Made by a program: the position numbers and the translations under genes
From: Pseudoxanthomonas sp. F37
Lineage (GTDB): Bacteria; Pseudomonadota; Gammaproteobacteria; Xanthomonadales; Xanthomonadaceae
NCBI RefSeq assembly: GCF_022965755.1
Contig: NZ_CP095187.1
Coordinates: 2,914,001-2,978,000 of the forward strand
Reading direction: 5' to 3'
DNA: 64,000 bases
The notes under the pieces: model-generated
The model's database searches: none
Told to the model about the DNA's origin: nothing
Seen by the model: only the letters and a program-made list of their open reading frames with translations
Part shown: positions 1 through 16,112 of the stretch, one piece after another
Layout: each line of letters starts with the position of its first letter
Position numbering within the stretch: position 1 is the first letter of the stretch

Positions 1-2291
<2,291 letters not shown>

Positions 2292-2311
2292 TTTGTTTCT
2301 CCGTTGGAGAC

Positions 2312-2414
2312 GGGAATCGGGAATAGGACGGGGGGAATAGTCGGAAGCGGGGAGCCGGGAGTTCGGTGATTCGCAGTCTGCTGTCGCGCCTGCGATTCCC
2401 TATTCCCGATTCCC
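2312..2414. repeat. Palindromic GGGAAT-type repeat between rpoB and rpoC
   Basis: A perfect 15-bp inverted repeat, GGGAATCGGGAATAG at 2312-2326 and its complement at 2400-2414, encloses about 73 bases. It belongs to a family of short repeats also found at 6727-6817 and 13597-13647. In the rpoB-rpoC transcript it would fold into a long hairpin. Its function is unknown; it could be a REP-like element or a processing/stability structure. Confidence 0.8.
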
Positions 2415-2426
2415 CATTCCCTGCCC

Positions 2427-6578
<4,152 letters not shown>

Positions 6579-6726
6579 GTGACTGTGCCTTTGGCAGCGT
6601 GGGGCGCGCGTCCGCGACCGCACGGGGGACATTCTTTCGAACGGGGGAATTTTCAGTTGGAAGTCGCTGGTATTGCCGGCACCAGCACGCCCTCTGCTGC
6701 TACTTCCAACTACAAACTCGCTTGGA

Positions 6727-6817
6727 CGGGAATCGGGAATAGGGAATGGAGAATCGCCAGCGGGCGGAGAATGGCCCTGCGCTCGTGCGATTCCCTATTC
6801 CCTATTCCCTCTTCCCG
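6727..6817. repeat. Palindromic GGGAAT-type repeat upstream of rpoB
   Basis: Two arms face each other: a GGGAATCGGGAATAGGGAATGG-like unit at 6727-6749 and a roughly complementary unit at 6790-6817. Together they form an imperfect hairpin. The element is the same family as the copies at 2312-2414 and 13597-13647. It sits in the rplL-rpoB intergenic region, downstream of the attenuator-like hairpin in the direction of transcription. Confidence 0.75.
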
Positions 6818-6830
6818 TTGAAACGACCGA

Positions 6831-6856
6831 AGGCCAGGGGCTTTCGCCCCCGGCCT
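6831..6856 (-). terminator. Attenuator-like hairpin between rplL and rpoB
   Basis: On the transcribed strand an 11-bp stem (AGGCCGGGGGC with its partner, one G-U pair) closes a GAAA tetraloop. It lies just after the rplL stop codon. Only a short T stretch follows, so a partial terminator is more likely than a full stop. Enterobacteria have an attenuator at this position that sets the ribosomal protein to RNA polymerase ratio. The same role here is an inference from position and structure. Confidence 0.6.
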
Positions 6857-6893
6857 CGGGTTGTCGCCTGAGTGGACCGGCGACGGATACGGC

Positions 6894-7265
6894 TTACTTG
6901 ACTTCGACGCTCGCACCAGCGGCTTCGAGGTCCTTCTTGAACTTGTCGGCGTCTTCCTTCGACACGCCTTCCTTCAGGACGCCGCCGGCCTCGGTGAGGT
7001 CCTTGGCTTCCTTCAGGCCCAGGCCCGTGATGGCGCGGACGGCCTTGATGACGTCGACCTTCTTCGCACCGGCGTCCTTCAGGACGATGGTGAACTCGGT
7101 CTGCTCTTCGACCGGGGCGGCGGCGGCGGCCGGACCGGCAGCGGCGACGACCGGGGCGGCGGCGGAGACGCCGAACTTCTCTTCGATGGCCTTGACCAGC
7201 TCCATCACTTCCATCAGGGTCTTGCCGGCGATGGCGTCGACGATCTGCTCGTTGGAAAGGGACAT
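6894..7265 (-). CDS. rplL: 50S ribosomal protein L7/L12
   Basis: This is the multi-copy stalk protein of the large ribosomal subunit, which recruits translation GTPases; it has 123 residues, the normal length. The N-terminal dimerisation domain ([16 protein letters not shown]) is followed by an alanine/proline-rich hinge at about residues 35-52. The C-terminal domain carries the conserved [12 protein letters not shown] helix. It lies 60 bases downstream of rplJ and is translated with it from one messenger. L10 and L12 together normally control their own translation through the rplJ leader. Confidence 0.97.
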   Translation of the reverse strand: MSLSNEQIVDAIAGKTLMEVMELVKAIEEKFGVSAAAPVVAAAGPAAAAAPVEEQTEFTIVLKDAGAKKVDVIKAVRAITGLGLKEAKDLTEAGGVLKEGVSKEDADKFKKDLEAAGASVEVK

Positions 7266-7325
7266 TGTGTTTACCTTTGGAAATTATCTGGGATTAGGGT
7301 TCGTAGAACCGTAGAAGACGTCGGA

Positions 7326-7862
7326 TCAGGCTTCGGCCGGGGCTTCGGCGGCGGCTTCCGCCGGCGCTTCGCCACCACCCTGCTTGTCGGCCACGGCCTT
7401 GACGGCGCGGGCAAACATCGAGGCCGGTTCGGCCAGGACACGGGCCAGCATGGCCAGCGCCTGTTCGCGGGTCGGCAGCGACGCCAGGACTTCCACATGG
7501 CTGGCCGGATACAGCTGGCCACCCACGGAGACGACCTTCGGCTGCAGCTTGTCGTTACCCTTGGCGAATTCCTTGATCAGGCGACCGGCAGCGCCGGGTT
7601 CCTCGGTCGAAAACGCATACAGCAGCGGACCGACGAGCTTGTCCTGGACAACCTCGAATTCGGTACCGGCCACGGCACGCACGGCCAGCGTGTTTTTGAC
7701 AACCTTCAAGTACACGCCGGTCTCGCGGGCCTTCTTGCGCATCGCGGTCATCTGACTGACCGTGGTGCCTGCGTATTCGGCGGCGACCAGGGAGTGCGCC
7801 TTGGCGGCGACGTCTGCCAGCTCGGCGACTACTTCTTGCTTCTGGGACAGATTGAGAGCCAT
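7326..7862 (-). CDS. rplJ: 50S ribosomal protein L10
   Basis: This is the stalk-base protein that holds L7/L12 dimers on the large subunit; it has 178 residues. The start at [12 protein letters not shown] is preceded by GAGGAG, and an in-frame extension further upstream is leader sequence rather than protein. The C-terminus is rich in Ala, Pro and Glu, longer than in E. coli, and typical of this family of bacteria. The gene is first after a 426-base leader and is followed by rplL. Translation is probably controlled by L10 binding to that leader. Confidence 0.96.
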   Translation of the reverse strand: MALNLSQKQEVVAELADVAAKAHSLVAAEYAGTTVSQMTAMRKKARETGVYLKVVKNTLAVRAVAGTEFEVVQDKLVGPLLYAFSTEEPGAAGRLIKEFAKGNDKLQPKVVSVGGQLYPASHVEVLASLPTREQALAMLARVLAEPASMFARAVKAVADKQGGGEAPAEAAAEAPAEA

Positions 7863-8288
7863 ACACTCCTCACTTATTGACTCCGCTCGCGACTCCTGCC
7901 GCTTGCGGTCCTGGACGGCACCCTTCCGTGGATACCGGGGACACGGAGGTCCCGTCGGTGGCCTGTCTGACTGGCGACCCTGCGGTCGTGCTCCAGAAAA
8001 CTTCCAGAAGGCGGCACCATCTGCGCGGGCGCATTCCCGGGGGAATGGATTAAGCGGTCCCGCTAGCCACGACGGCGATTCCCTGCCAGCACGAGCTTCC
8101 CTGCCCGTCGTCGTTGCGCGCTGACCGCACCTGCGGTCTTTGACGGCTGTCGCTTGCGCCGGTCTGCCGGCTTGGGCGACTGCCCTCAAAAGGTGGGGAA
8201 CGATTATCGAGGAAGGAGCAACGAGTGGGCCTTGGCAGTGCCGCTTCTACTCGCTCCTCACTCCTCTCCTCTCGTTCCTGCTTGTTGC
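7863..8288 (-). promoter_or_regulatory. Long rplJ leader / rplA-rplJ intergenic region
   Basis: This 426-base stretch has no gene. It is unusually long for an otherwise packed operon and contains several inverted repeats, for example GACCGCA-CC-TGCGGTC at 8123-8138. In many bacteria the same spot holds a promoter and the L10 leader, an RNA structure bound by the L10-L12 complex that represses rplJL translation. I infer the same here from position and structure; I did not fold it. Confidence 0.55.
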
Positions 8289-8987
8289 TTACTTCAGGGA
8301 CAGCGAGGACTGGTCGACGGTGACGCCGGGGCCCATGGTCGAGCTGACCGAGATCTTCTGCAGGTACTGGCCCTTCGAGGTGGCCGGCTTGGCCTTCACC
8401 AGGTCGACCAGCAGCGCCTGCAGGTTCGACTTCAGCGCTTCGTCGTCGAAGCTGGCCTTGCCGATGGTGCAGTGGATGATGCCGGCCTTGTCGGTGCGGT
8501 AGCGCACCTGGCCCGACTTGGCGTTCTTCACCGCCTCGGCCGGGTTCGGCGACACGGTGCCGACCTTCGGGTTCGGCATCAGGCCGCGCGGACCCAGGAC
8601 CGTACCCAGCTTGCCGACCACGCGCATCGCGTCCGGCGTGGCGATGACCACGTCGTAGTTGATGTCGCCGGCCAGCATCTTCTCGGCCAGGTCGTCCATG
8701 CCGACAGCTTCGGCGCCCGCGGCGGCGGCTTCGTCGGCCTTGGCGCCGGCCGGGGCGAACACCGCCACGCGGACCGACTTGCCGGTACCGGCCGGCAGCA
8801 CGGTGGAACCGCGCACCTGCTGGTCGGACTTCTTGGCATCCACGCCCAGGCGCACGGCCACGTCGACGGACTCGACGAACTTGGCCTTGACCGCGGTCTT
8901 GACGATCTTCAGGGCCTCGTCAATGGCGTACGCCTTGCCGGGGGTCACGGCGGCCAGGATGGCCTTCTGTCGCTTGTTCTGTGCCAT
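8289..8987 (-). CDS. rplA: 50S ribosomal protein L1
   Basis: This is the L1-stalk protein, which moves deacylated tRNA out of the ribosome; it has 232 residues, the usual size. It begins [18 protein letters not shown] and holds the conserved core [14 protein letters not shown] and the segment [13 protein letters not shown]. The start lies four bases past the rplK stop, and its ribosome-binding site (GGAGG) overlaps the end of rplK, so the two are probably translationally coupled. L1 commonly represses the rplK-rplA messenger by binding near its start. Confidence 0.97.
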   Translation of the reverse strand: MAQNKRQKAILAAVTPGKAYAIDEALKIVKTAVKAKFVESVDVAVRLGVDAKKSDQQVRGSTVLPAGTGKSVRVAVFAPAGAKADEAAAAGAEAVGMDDLAEKMLAGDINYDVVIATPDAMRVVGKLGTVLGPRGLMPNPKVGTVSPNPAEAVKNAKSGQVRYRTDKAGIIHCTIGKASFDDEALKSNLQALLVDLVKAKPATSKGQYLQKISVSSTMGPGVTVDQSSLSLK

Positions 8988-8990
8988 CTC

Positions 8991-9419
8991 TTAACCCTCC
9001 ACCGTCAGGCCCATGGAGCGGGCAGAACCCGCGATCGTGCGCACCGCTGCATCCAGGTCGGCCGCGGTCAGGTCGGGCTCCTTCGCCTTGGCGATGTCCT
9101 CGAGCTGCTTGCGGGTGACCTTGCCCACCTTCTCGGTGTTCGGGCGCTTGGAGCCGGACGTAATGCCGACGGCCTTCTTCAGCAGGATCGACGCAGGAGG
9201 CGTCTTCGTGATGAAGGTGAAGGTACGGTCGGAATAGGCCGTGATGACCACCGGAATCGGCAGGCCCGGCTCCAGCTTCTGCGTGGCGGCGTTGAACGCC
9301 TTGCAGAATTCCATGATGTTCAGGCCGCGCTGGCCCAGCGCGGGACCGACCGGCGGCGAGGGGTTGGCCTGACCGGCCTTCACCTGCAGCTTGATGTAAC
9401 CGACAACTTTCTTTGCCAT
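8991..9419 (-). CDS. rplK: 50S ribosomal protein L11
   Basis: This protein of the GTPase-associated centre has 142 residues, as in the family. The N-terminal domain reads [30 protein letters not shown] (residues 1-30). The proline-rich loop binds thiostrepton-type drugs and senses uncharged tRNA through RelA. The C-terminal 23S rRNA-binding domain ends in [12 protein letters not shown]. It follows nusG after about 196 bases containing a UUCG-capped hairpin and precedes rplA by three bases. Confidence 0.97.
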   Translation of the reverse strand: MAKKVVGYIKLQVKAGQANPSPPVGPALGQRGLNIMEFCKAFNAATQKLEPGLPIPVVITAYSDRTFTFITKTPPASILLKKAVGITSGSKRPNTEKVGKVTRKQLEDIAKAKEPDLTAADLDAAVRTIAGSARSMGLTVEG

Positions 9420-9512
9420 GTGAGTACTCTCCGGGTGCTAGCGCCTGTGAAGGCTCCCCATCGGACCGGGAAAATCACGCGTCCCGGCATCGCGTATCTC
9501 GAACGCGCCGAC

Positions 9513-9530
9513 GGCCGCCCGAAGGCGGCC
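9513..9530 (-). promoter_or_regulatory. UUCG-tetraloop hairpin between nusG and rplK
   Basis: On the transcribed strand the sequence GGCCGCC-TTCG-GGCGGCC forms a perfect 7-bp stem with a UUCG loop, a very stable fold. It lies in the untranslated stretch before rplK. It lacks a T run, so a processing, stability or leader structure is more likely than a terminator. No function is shown. Confidence 0.5.
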
Positions 9531-9615
9531 ATGGCCCCTGCCGGCTCAGCCGTTCAGGGAGCCGCGCAGTATATCAGGCTTTTGGCAGGACCGCCCAGGC
9601 GGCCCCGCCGCCGGC

Positions 9616-10173
9616 TCAGGCCTTCTCGACCTGGCCGAACTCCAGCTCCACCGGGGTGGAGCGGCCGAAAATCAGCACCGCCACGCGCAGGCGGCTCTTC
9701 TCGTAGTTGACTTCCTCGACCACGCCGTTGAAGTCGTTGAACGGACCGTCGGTGACGCGGACCATCTCGCCCGGCTCGAACAAGACCTTGGGCCTGGGCT
9801 TCTCGACGCCTTCCTGCACCCGGTCGAGGATGGCGGCCGCCTCCTCGTCGCGGATCGGCAGCGGACGGTCGGCGGTGCCGCCGATGAAGCCCAGCACCTT
9901 GGACGTGTCCTTCACCAGGTGCCAGCTTTCGTTGTCCATGCGCGGGATGCCACCCTCGTCATGGGTTTCGATCTGGACCAGCACGTAACCCGGGAAGAAC
10001 TTGCGCTCGGAACGACGCTTCTGGCCGGAGCGCATCTCCACGACCTCCTCGGTCGGGACCAGCACATCGCCGAACTTCTCCTGCATGCCGTCGCGGACGA
10101 TGCGGTCGCGCAATGCCTGCGCCACCGACTTCTCGAAGCCGGAATAAGCATGGACGACATACCAGCGCTTCAC
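9616..10173 (-). CDS. nusG: Transcription termination/antitermination protein NusG
   Basis: NusG binds RNA polymerase, reduces pausing and couples transcription to translation or Rho. I chose the GTG start (reading [16 protein letters not shown]) because GAGGAG lies just upstream of it and it gives the usual 185 residues. A TTG further upstream at 10197 would overlap secE. The N-terminal NGN domain covers about residues 1-120, including [11 protein letters not shown]. The C-terminal KOW domain ([16 protein letters not shown]) covers about 130-185. It follows secE by 13 bases. Confidence 0.96.
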   Translation of the reverse strand: MKRWYVVHAYSGFEKSVAQALRDRIVRDGMQEKFGDVLVPTEEVVEMRSGQKRRSERKFFPGYVLVQIETHDEGGIPRMDNESWHLVKDTSKVLGFIGGTADRPLPIRDEEAAAILDRVQEGVEKPRPKVLFEPGEMVRVTDGPFNDFNGVVEEVNYEKSRLRVAVLIFGRSTPVELEFGQVEKA

Positions 10174-10186
10174 TGAGCGACTCTCC

Positions 10187-10576
10187 TCAACGGCCAAAAT
10201 TCAGGAACCACTCGATCAACGCCTGGATGGCGAAGTCGAAACCGGCCAGGATCAGGCTGAGCACGATCACCACCACGATGACCACCCAGGTGGTCCGGGT
10301 GGCTTCCTCGCGCGTGGGCCACACCACCTTGCGCAGTTCGAAACGCGACTCGGCGAGGAATTCGCGGGTATCGCGCCCCTTGCCGGTCTGCAGGAACACC
10401 AGCGCGCCCAGCACCAGGCCCGCGACCACCGCCAGCGAACGCAGCGGCGTGGCCCATTGTCCGTTGAACCACCACCACGCGACCAGGCCACCCACGACCA
10501 GCGCAAGCGCAAGGACGTACTTGGCGATGTCGGCCGCAGGCGTGCCGGCTTTGGATTGTTCGACCTTGCTGTTCAA
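10187..10576 (-). CDS. secE: Preprotein translocase subunit SecE
   Basis: SecE stabilises SecY in the inner-membrane protein-export channel. The 129-residue protein has three hydrophobic segments (about residues 17-38, 45-65 and 95-125), like E. coli SecE and unlike the short one-helix forms. The conserved cytoplasmic stretch [19 protein letters not shown] comes before the last segment. The only suitable start is TTG, reading MNSKVEQSK, without a strong ribosome-binding site; this may keep expression low. It lies between tRNA-Trp and nusG. Confidence 0.95.
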   Translation of the reverse strand: MNSKVEQSKAGTPAADIAKYVLALALVVGGLVAWWWFNGQWATPLRSLAVVAGLVLGALVFLQTGKGRDTREFLAESRFELRKVVWPTREEATRTTWVVIVVVIVLSLILAGFDFAIQALIEWFLNFGR

Positions 10577-10638
10577 GTCAGTTGTCGCTCTTTAGCTCGA
10601 GGGGAGCGCGGTAGACCCGGACTCCGCGGGGAAGGAAG

Positions 10639-10714
<76 letters not shown>

Positions 10715-10815
10715 ATCGATTTGCTACAACCTTCCCTTAGACGGCGAAGGCGGACCGAGGTTCCGGCCCGCCCTTCGCGCTGTCCGGCGAACCCGTCGCC
10801 GGGACCGCAGGGGCC

Positions 10816-12006
<1,191 letters not shown>

Positions 12007-12041
12007 GGCTGCTAGTTCTCGCGTGAATCGTCAATGGGAAG

Positions 12042-12117
12042 TGGTGCTCACGAATGGAATCGAACCATCGACCTCCTCCTTACCAAGGAGGTGCTCTACC
12101 GACTGAGCTACGTGAGC
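12042..12117 (-). tRNA. tRNA-Thr (GGT)
   Basis: The 76-base cloverleaf has acceptor stem GCTCACG/CGTGAGC, discriminator A and an encoded CCA. The anticodon stem-loop CCTCC-TTGGTAA-GGAGG presents GGT. It lies 35 bases upstream of tuf in the same transcript. Confidence 0.95.
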
Positions 12118-12171
12118 GTGAAACCTGTTTGTGTTGCCTGGACTTGCCGCAGACCCTGCACGGGCGTTCAG

Positions 12172-12245
12172 TGGAGCGGGAGACGGGAATCGAACCCGCA
12201 CTAGTAGCTTGGAAGGCTACAGTTCTACCATTGAACTACTCCCGC
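12172..12245 (-). tRNA. tRNA-Gly (TCC)
   Basis: The 74-base cloverleaf has acceptor stem GCGGGAG/CTCCCGC and an encoded CCA. The anticodon stem-loop GTAGC-CTTCCAA-GCTAC presents TCC. It is the middle gene of the tRNA cluster before tuf. Confidence 0.95.
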
Positions 12246-12284
12246 ACCGGGAGACCACTACAACTCGAAACAACAACGGAAAGC

Positions 12285-12370
12285 TGGTGGAGGGAGGTGG
12301 ATTCGAACCACCGAAGGCGTAAGCCAGCAGATTTACAGTCTGCCCCCGTTGGCCGCTTGGGTATCCCTCC
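12285..12370 (-). tRNA. tRNA-Tyr (GTA)
   Basis: This 86-base class II tRNA has a long variable arm, acceptor stem GGAGGGA/TCCCTCC and an encoded CCA. The anticodon stem-loop GCAGA-CTGTAAA-TCTGC presents GTA. It is first in the tRNA-tuf transcript, about 50 bases downstream of a good promoter. Confidence 0.95.
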
Positions 12371-12429
12371 GGGATCACCGGACTGACCAGGCCTGGCGGC
12401 CAAATCAAACCAGGGTGAAACAGCCCGAG

Positions 12430-12458
12430 ATTTTGGCGTGTGCGGATGCGTCTGTCAA
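12430..12458 (-). promoter_or_regulatory. Sigma-70 promoter of the tRNA-tuf operon
   Basis: On the minus strand a perfect -35 box TTGACA (12458-12453) is followed after exactly 17 bases by CAAAAT (12435-12430), a 4-of-6 -10 box. A run of seven A lies upstream of the -35 box, as in UP elements. The bases after the -10 box are GC-rich (CTCGGGC), as in promoters under stringent control. Transcription would start about 50 bases before tRNA-Tyr. Confidence 0.75.
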
Positions 12459-12479
12459 CGCGCCCGACACATTTTTTTC

Positions 12480-13571
12480 TCAGACGTTGAACCGGAAGTG
12501 CAGGACGTCGCCCTCCTGGACCCGATACTCCTTGCCCTCCAGCCGCAGGCGGCCGGCGTCGCGGGCTCCCGCCTCGCCCCGGTACTTGATGAAGTCGTCG
12601 AAGGCGATGGTTTCGGCGCGGATGAAGCCCTTTTCGAAATCGGTATGGATCACCGCCGCCGCCTGCGGCGCGGTGGACCCCGCCCGGACGGTCCAGGCGC
12701 GGACTTCCTTCACGCCGGCGGTGAAATAGGTCTGCAGGCCCAGCAGGGCGTAGGCGGCCCGGATCACCCGGTTCAGGCCCGGCTCGTCCAGCCCCAGGTC
12801 GGCCAGGAAGGCGTCACGGTCGGCGTCGTCCAACTGGGACAGCTCTTCCTCGATGGCGGCCGACACCGGCACCACCTGGGCGCCCTCGGCCGCGGCGCGG
12901 GCACGCACGGCGTCCAGGTGCGGGTTGTTCTCGAAACCGTCCTCCAGCACGTTGGCCACGTACATGACCGGCTTGAGGGTCAGCAGGAACAGGTCGCGGA
13001 CCAACGCCCTCTCCTCTTCGTCCAGCCCCAGCGCGCGACCCGGCTTGCCGTCGTTCAGGCCGGCCTGCAGCTTCTGCAGCACGGGCTTGCGGGCGATGGC
13101 GTCCTTCTCCCCCGCCTTGGCCGAGCGCTCGGCACGGTTGAGCGCCTTCTCCACGCTCTCCAGGTCGGCCAGCGCCAGCTCGGTGTCGATGGTGTCGATG
13201 TCCGAGATCGGATCGATCCGGTTGTTGACGTGGATGACGTCGTCGTTCTCGAAGCAGCGCACCACGTGGGTGATGGCATCGACCTCGCGGATGTGGGCCA
13301 GGAACTTGTTGCCCAGGCCCTCGCCGCTGGCCGCGCCCGCCACCAGGCCGGCGATGTCGACGAACTCCACCGCGGTCGGAATGACCTTCTGCGGGTTGAT
13401 GATCTCGGCCAGCTGGTTCAGGCGCGGGTCCGGCACCGGCACCACGCCCACGTTGGGCTCGATGGTGCAGAACGGGAAGTTGGCCGCGGCGATGCCCGCC
13501 TTGGTCAGCGCGTTGAACAGGGTCGACTTGCCGACGTTCGGCAGGCCGACGATGCCGCATTTGATGCCCAT
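12480..13571 (-). CDS. ychF: Redox-regulated ATPase YchF (Obg family)
   Basis: This is a conserved ribosome-associated ATPase of the Obg/YchF (OLA1) group; it has 363 residues, the exact family length. The P-loop GLPNVGKST is at about residues 8-16. The nucleotide-specificity site is altered as in YchF, which prefers ATP to GTP. A C-terminal TGS-like domain ends with [20 protein letters not shown] and HFRFNV. The start MGIKCGIVG is preferred over an in-frame ATG further upstream that lies in a repeat. pth lies upstream in the same orientation, separated by a palindromic repeat. Confidence 0.97.
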   Translation of the reverse strand: MGIKCGIVGLPNVGKSTLFNALTKAGIAAANFPFCTIEPNVGVVPVPDPRLNQLAEIINPQKVIPTAVEFVDIAGLVAGAASGEGLGNKFLAHIREVDAITHVVRCFENDDVIHVNNRIDPISDIDTIDTELALADLESVEKALNRAERSAKAGEKDAIARKPVLQKLQAGLNDGKPGRALGLDEEERALVRDLFLLTLKPVMYVANVLEDGFENNPHLDAVRARAAAEGAQVVPVSAAIEEELSQLDDADRDAFLADLGLDEPGLNRVIRAAYALLGLQTYFTAGVKEVRAWTVRAGSTAPQAAAVIHTDFEKGFIRAETIAFDDFIKYRGEAGARDAGRLRLEGKEYRVQEGDVLHFRFNV

Positions 13572-13596
13572 GTCTGGAATCCGTGAATGGAGAATC

Positions 13597-13647
13597 GGGA
13601 ATGGGGAATGGGGAAGCAAAGCTCCCGATTCCCCATTCCCCATTCCC
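13597..13647. repeat. Palindromic GGGAAT-type repeat between pth and ychF
   Basis: A perfect 19-bp inverted repeat, GGGAATGGGGAATGGGGAA at 13597-13615 and its complement at 13629-13647, encloses a 13-base loop. It is the tightest hairpin of the three copies in the window. The edge of the repeat forms the TAG stop codon of pth. In the transcript it would be a strong stem-loop right after pth. Confidence 0.85.
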
Positions 13648-14237
13648 TATTCCCTCGGCGTATGCAACCGCGTCATCGCATCCATGAAATTGCCGGCCAC
13701 CGCCAGTGGCAGCACGTCCAGGGCGTCGTCGATGGCCCGCGCGATCAGGGCCTCGTCGTCCTTGCCCGGCCTGCCCAGCACCCAGCTGGTCACCCGGTCC
13801 TTGTGGCCGGGATGGCCGATGCCGATGCGCAGGCGGTGGAACTTGCCATGGCCCAGGTGCTGGATGGTGTCGCGCAGCCCGTTCTGGCCGCCATGGCCGC
13901 CGTCGAACTTCAGCCTGGCCACGCCGGGCGCCAGATCCAGCTCATCATGCGCCAGCAGCGCCTCTTCCGGGGCGATCTTCCAGAACCGCAGCGCCGCCGC
14001 GACCGACTTGCCGCTCAGGTTCATGTAGGTGGCCGGCTTCAGCAACCACACCGGCTGCCCGGCCACGACGACCTTGGCGGTCTCGCCGAACAGCTTGCTG
14101 TCCAGGCCAAAGCGCTCACCCTGCCGCTCCGCCAGGGCGTCGACAAAATGGAACCCGGCGTTATGCCGGGTTCGGGCATGTTCGGCACCAGGATTACCCA
14201 GTCCGACGATGAGGCGCAGGCCTGCCATGGGACGCAT
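13647..14237 (-). CDS. pth: Peptidyl-tRNA hydrolase
   Basis: Pth releases peptides from peptidyl-tRNA that has dropped off ribosomes. The family core LIVGLGNPG is at the N-terminus, with the catalytic His in TRHNAGFHFVD, then PATYMNLSGKSV and the tRNA-binding GGHGGQNGLRD. I chose the ATG at 14237 (196 residues) because AGGG lies six bases upstream; the ATG at 14228 (MAGLRLIVG) is possible. The stop codon lies in a palindromic repeat, so the last residues are repeat-derived. Neighbours rplY and ychF form a common translation-quality cluster. Confidence 0.95.
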   Translation of the reverse strand: MRPMAGLRLIVGLGNPGAEHARTRHNAGFHFVDALAERQGERFGLDSKLFGETAKVVVAGQPVWLLKPATYMNLSGKSVAAALRFWKIAPEEALLAHDELDLAPGVARLKFDGGHGGQNGLRDTIQHLGHGKFHRLRIGIGHPGHKDRVTSWVLGRPGKDDEALIARAIDDALDVLPLAVAGNFMDAMTRLHTPRE

Positions 14238-14278
14238 CGCGCACCCTCGCCCGCCGGAGCGGGCGAAGGCTCACGCGA

Positions 14279-14932
14279 TTACTTGTCGTCCTTCTTGGCG
14301 ACCTTGGCCGCCGGCACTTCGGCCGACTCCGCCGGAGCTTCCTCGGTCTCTTCCTTGCCGTGCTTGGCGATCACGACGGCGACGTCGTGTTCCTTGCCCA
14401 GCTTCAGCTCGGGAATCACCACACCGGCCGGCAGCTTGATGTCGGACAGGTGGACCACCGCGCCGATGGCCAGGTCGGCCAGGTCGATCTCGATGAACTC
14501 CGGCAGGTCCTTCGGCAGGCACTCGACGACGACTTCGTTCAGCTCATGGGTGACCACGACCTCGGCAGACTTGCCGGCCGGCGACTTGTCCTCGTTGAGG
14601 AAGTGCAGCGGCACCGCGGTGCGCAGCGTCTCGTTCTCGTTCACGCGCTGGAAGTCCAGGTGCATGATCTGCTGCTTGAACGGGTGGCGCTGCATGTCAC
14701 GCAGCAGCACCTTCTGGATGTCGCCATTGAGGCTCAGGTCCAGGATGGACGAGTAGAACCAGTCGTTCTGGCTGGCGAGCCAGACCTCGTTGTGGTTCAG
14801 CTGGATGCTGACCGGATTGAGTTCGCCACCGTAGACGATGGCGGGCACCTGGCCGGCGTGACGGAGGCGGCGGCTCGCACCCTTACCCTCGTCCTCGCGG
14901 CGCTGCACCTTGATTTCATGCGTGTTTGCCAT
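14279..14932 (-). CDS. rplY: 50S ribosomal protein L25/general stress protein Ctc
   Basis: This 5S rRNA-binding protein is of the long Ctc type (217 residues against about 94 in E. coli). The N-terminal L25 domain (about 1-95) reads KVQRREDEGKGASRRLRHAG and VPAIVYGG. The beta-rich TL5-type domain follows (about 100-185). The tail is rich in Ala, Glu and Lys. It lies between prs and pth, the usual arrangement in proteobacteria, about 110 bases downstream of prs. Confidence 0.95.
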   Translation of the reverse strand: MANTHEIKVQRREDEGKGASRRLRHAGQVPAIVYGGELNPVSIQLNHNEVWLASQNDWFYSSILDLSLNGDIQKVLLRDMQRHPFKQQIMHLDFQRVNENETLRTAVPLHFLNEDKSPAGKSAEVVVTHELNEVVVECLPKDLPEFIEIDLADLAIGAVVHLSDIKLPAGVVIPELKLGKEHDVAVVIAKHGKEETEEAPAESAEVPAAKVAKKDDK

Positions 14933-15044
14933 GTTTCTTCACTACCCAGGTTGTTGGATCGCCTCGGGCGATCCGATGAAGGCTCATCCGCGACCAGATG
15001 AACCCGGAAAGCCACGCCCCGATGAGCCGGCGCGCGGCGGAGAC

Positions 15045-16004
15045 TCAATCCACGTACAGCGAACTGACCGATTCGCCGAAGGCGATGCGGCGGATCGTTT
15101 CCGCCAGCAGTTCCGCCACCGACAGCTGGCGGATCTTGCTGCAGCCCTGCGCCTGCGGCGAGAGCGGGATGGTGTCGGTCACGACGAGTTCGTCGAGCAC
15201 CGAGTTGTTCAGGTTGTCCACCGCCGGGCCCGAGAGCACGGGATGGGTGCAGTACGCCGCCACCTTGTTGGCGCCGTGCTGCTTCAGCGCCGCCGCCGCG
15301 GCGCAGAGGGTGCCGGCGGTGTCGACGATGTCGTCCACCAGCACGCAGTCCTTGCCTTCCACGTCGCCGATGATGTTCATCACCGTGGCCACGTTGGCGC
15401 GCGGGCGGCGCTTGTCGATGATCGCCAGGTCGGCGTCGTCCAGGCGCTTGGCGACCGCGCGGGCACGCACCACGCCGCCGACGTCGGGCGACACGACCAG
15501 CAGGTTCTCCGTGCCGTAGGCGCGCCAGATGTCGGCCAGCAGCAGCGGGGAGGCGTACACGTTGTCCACCGGGATATCGAAGAAGCCCTGGATCTGATCC
15601 GCATGCAGGTCGACCGTCAGCACGCGGTCGGCGCTAACCGCGCCGAACATCTTCGCCGCCACCTTGGCCGTGATCGGCACGCGCGAGGAGCGCATGCGGC
15701 GATCCTGGCGGGCGTAGCCGAAGTACGGCACCACCGCGGTGACGCTGCTGGCCGATGCGCGCTTGAGCGCGTCGATCAGCACCAGCAGTTCCACCAGGTT
15801 CTCGGCGCTCGGCGCGCAGGTCGGCTGCACGACGAACACTTCCTGCCGGCGGACGTTCTCCTGGATCTCCACCTGCACTTCGCCATCGGAGAACCGGGAC
15901 ACCAGCGCCTTGCCGGGACGCACGCCCAGTTCGCGGCAGATGCTGTTGGCCAACGGCTTGTTGGCGTTGCCGGAGAACACAAGCAGGTTACGTTCGTCTT
16001 GCAT
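15045..16004 (-). CDS. prs: Ribose-phosphate pyrophosphokinase (PRPP synthetase)
   Basis: The enzyme makes phosphoribosyl pyrophosphate from ribose 5-phosphate and ATP for nucleotide, His and Trp synthesis; it has 319 residues, class I size. It starts [16 protein letters not shown]. It carries the ATP-binding FGYARQDRR segment, the divalent-metal signature [17 protein letters not shown] and the PRPP loop [15 protein letters not shown]. Further in-frame sequence upstream covers the tRNA-Gln gene and is not coding. It is downstream of tRNA-Gln and ispE, all on the minus strand. Confidence 0.97.
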   Translation of the reverse strand: MQDERNLLVFSGNANKPLANSICRELGVRPGKALVSRFSDGEVQVEIQENVRRQEVFVVQPTCAPSAENLVELLVLIDALKRASASSVTAVVPYFGYARQDRRMRSSRVPITAKVAAKMFGAVSADRVLTVDLHADQIQGFFDIPVDNVYASPLLLADIWRAYGTENLLVVSPDVGGVVRARAVAKRLDDADLAIIDKRRPRANVATVMNIIGDVEGKDCVLVDDIVDTAGTLCAAAAALKQHGANKVAAYCTHPVLSGPAVDNLNNSVLDELVVTDTIPLSPQAQGCSKIRQLSVAELLAETIRRIAFGESVSSLYVD

Positions 16005-16036
16005 GGGTCGTCTCGGCGGATGCGGCTGGACTGGAT

Positions 16037-16112
16037 TGGCAGGGGCGGAAGGATTCGAACCTACGAATGCCGGGATCAAAACCCGGTGCCTTAACCACTT
16101 GGCGACGCCCCT
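16037..16112 (-). tRNA. tRNA-Gln (TTG)
   Basis: The 76-base cloverleaf has acceptor stem AGGGGCG/CGCCCCT and an encoded CCA. The anticodon stem-loop CCGGG-TTTTGAT-CCCGG presents TTG. Its first two bases are the last two bases of the ispE stop codon TAG, so the genes overlap by two bases. prs follows 32 bases downstream. Confidence 0.95.

Noticed and set aside
10743-10776. Hairpin after tuf as a rho-independent terminator
   Set aside because: The stem is interrupted and no T run follows; tRNA-Trp and secE continue in the same direction, so termination is not supported.
12042-12370. Possible CRISPR or tandem repeat from the regular spacing of similar blocks
   Set aside because: The blocks are three different tRNA genes with proper cloverleaf folds. 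No repeat-spacer pattern is found anywhere in the window.
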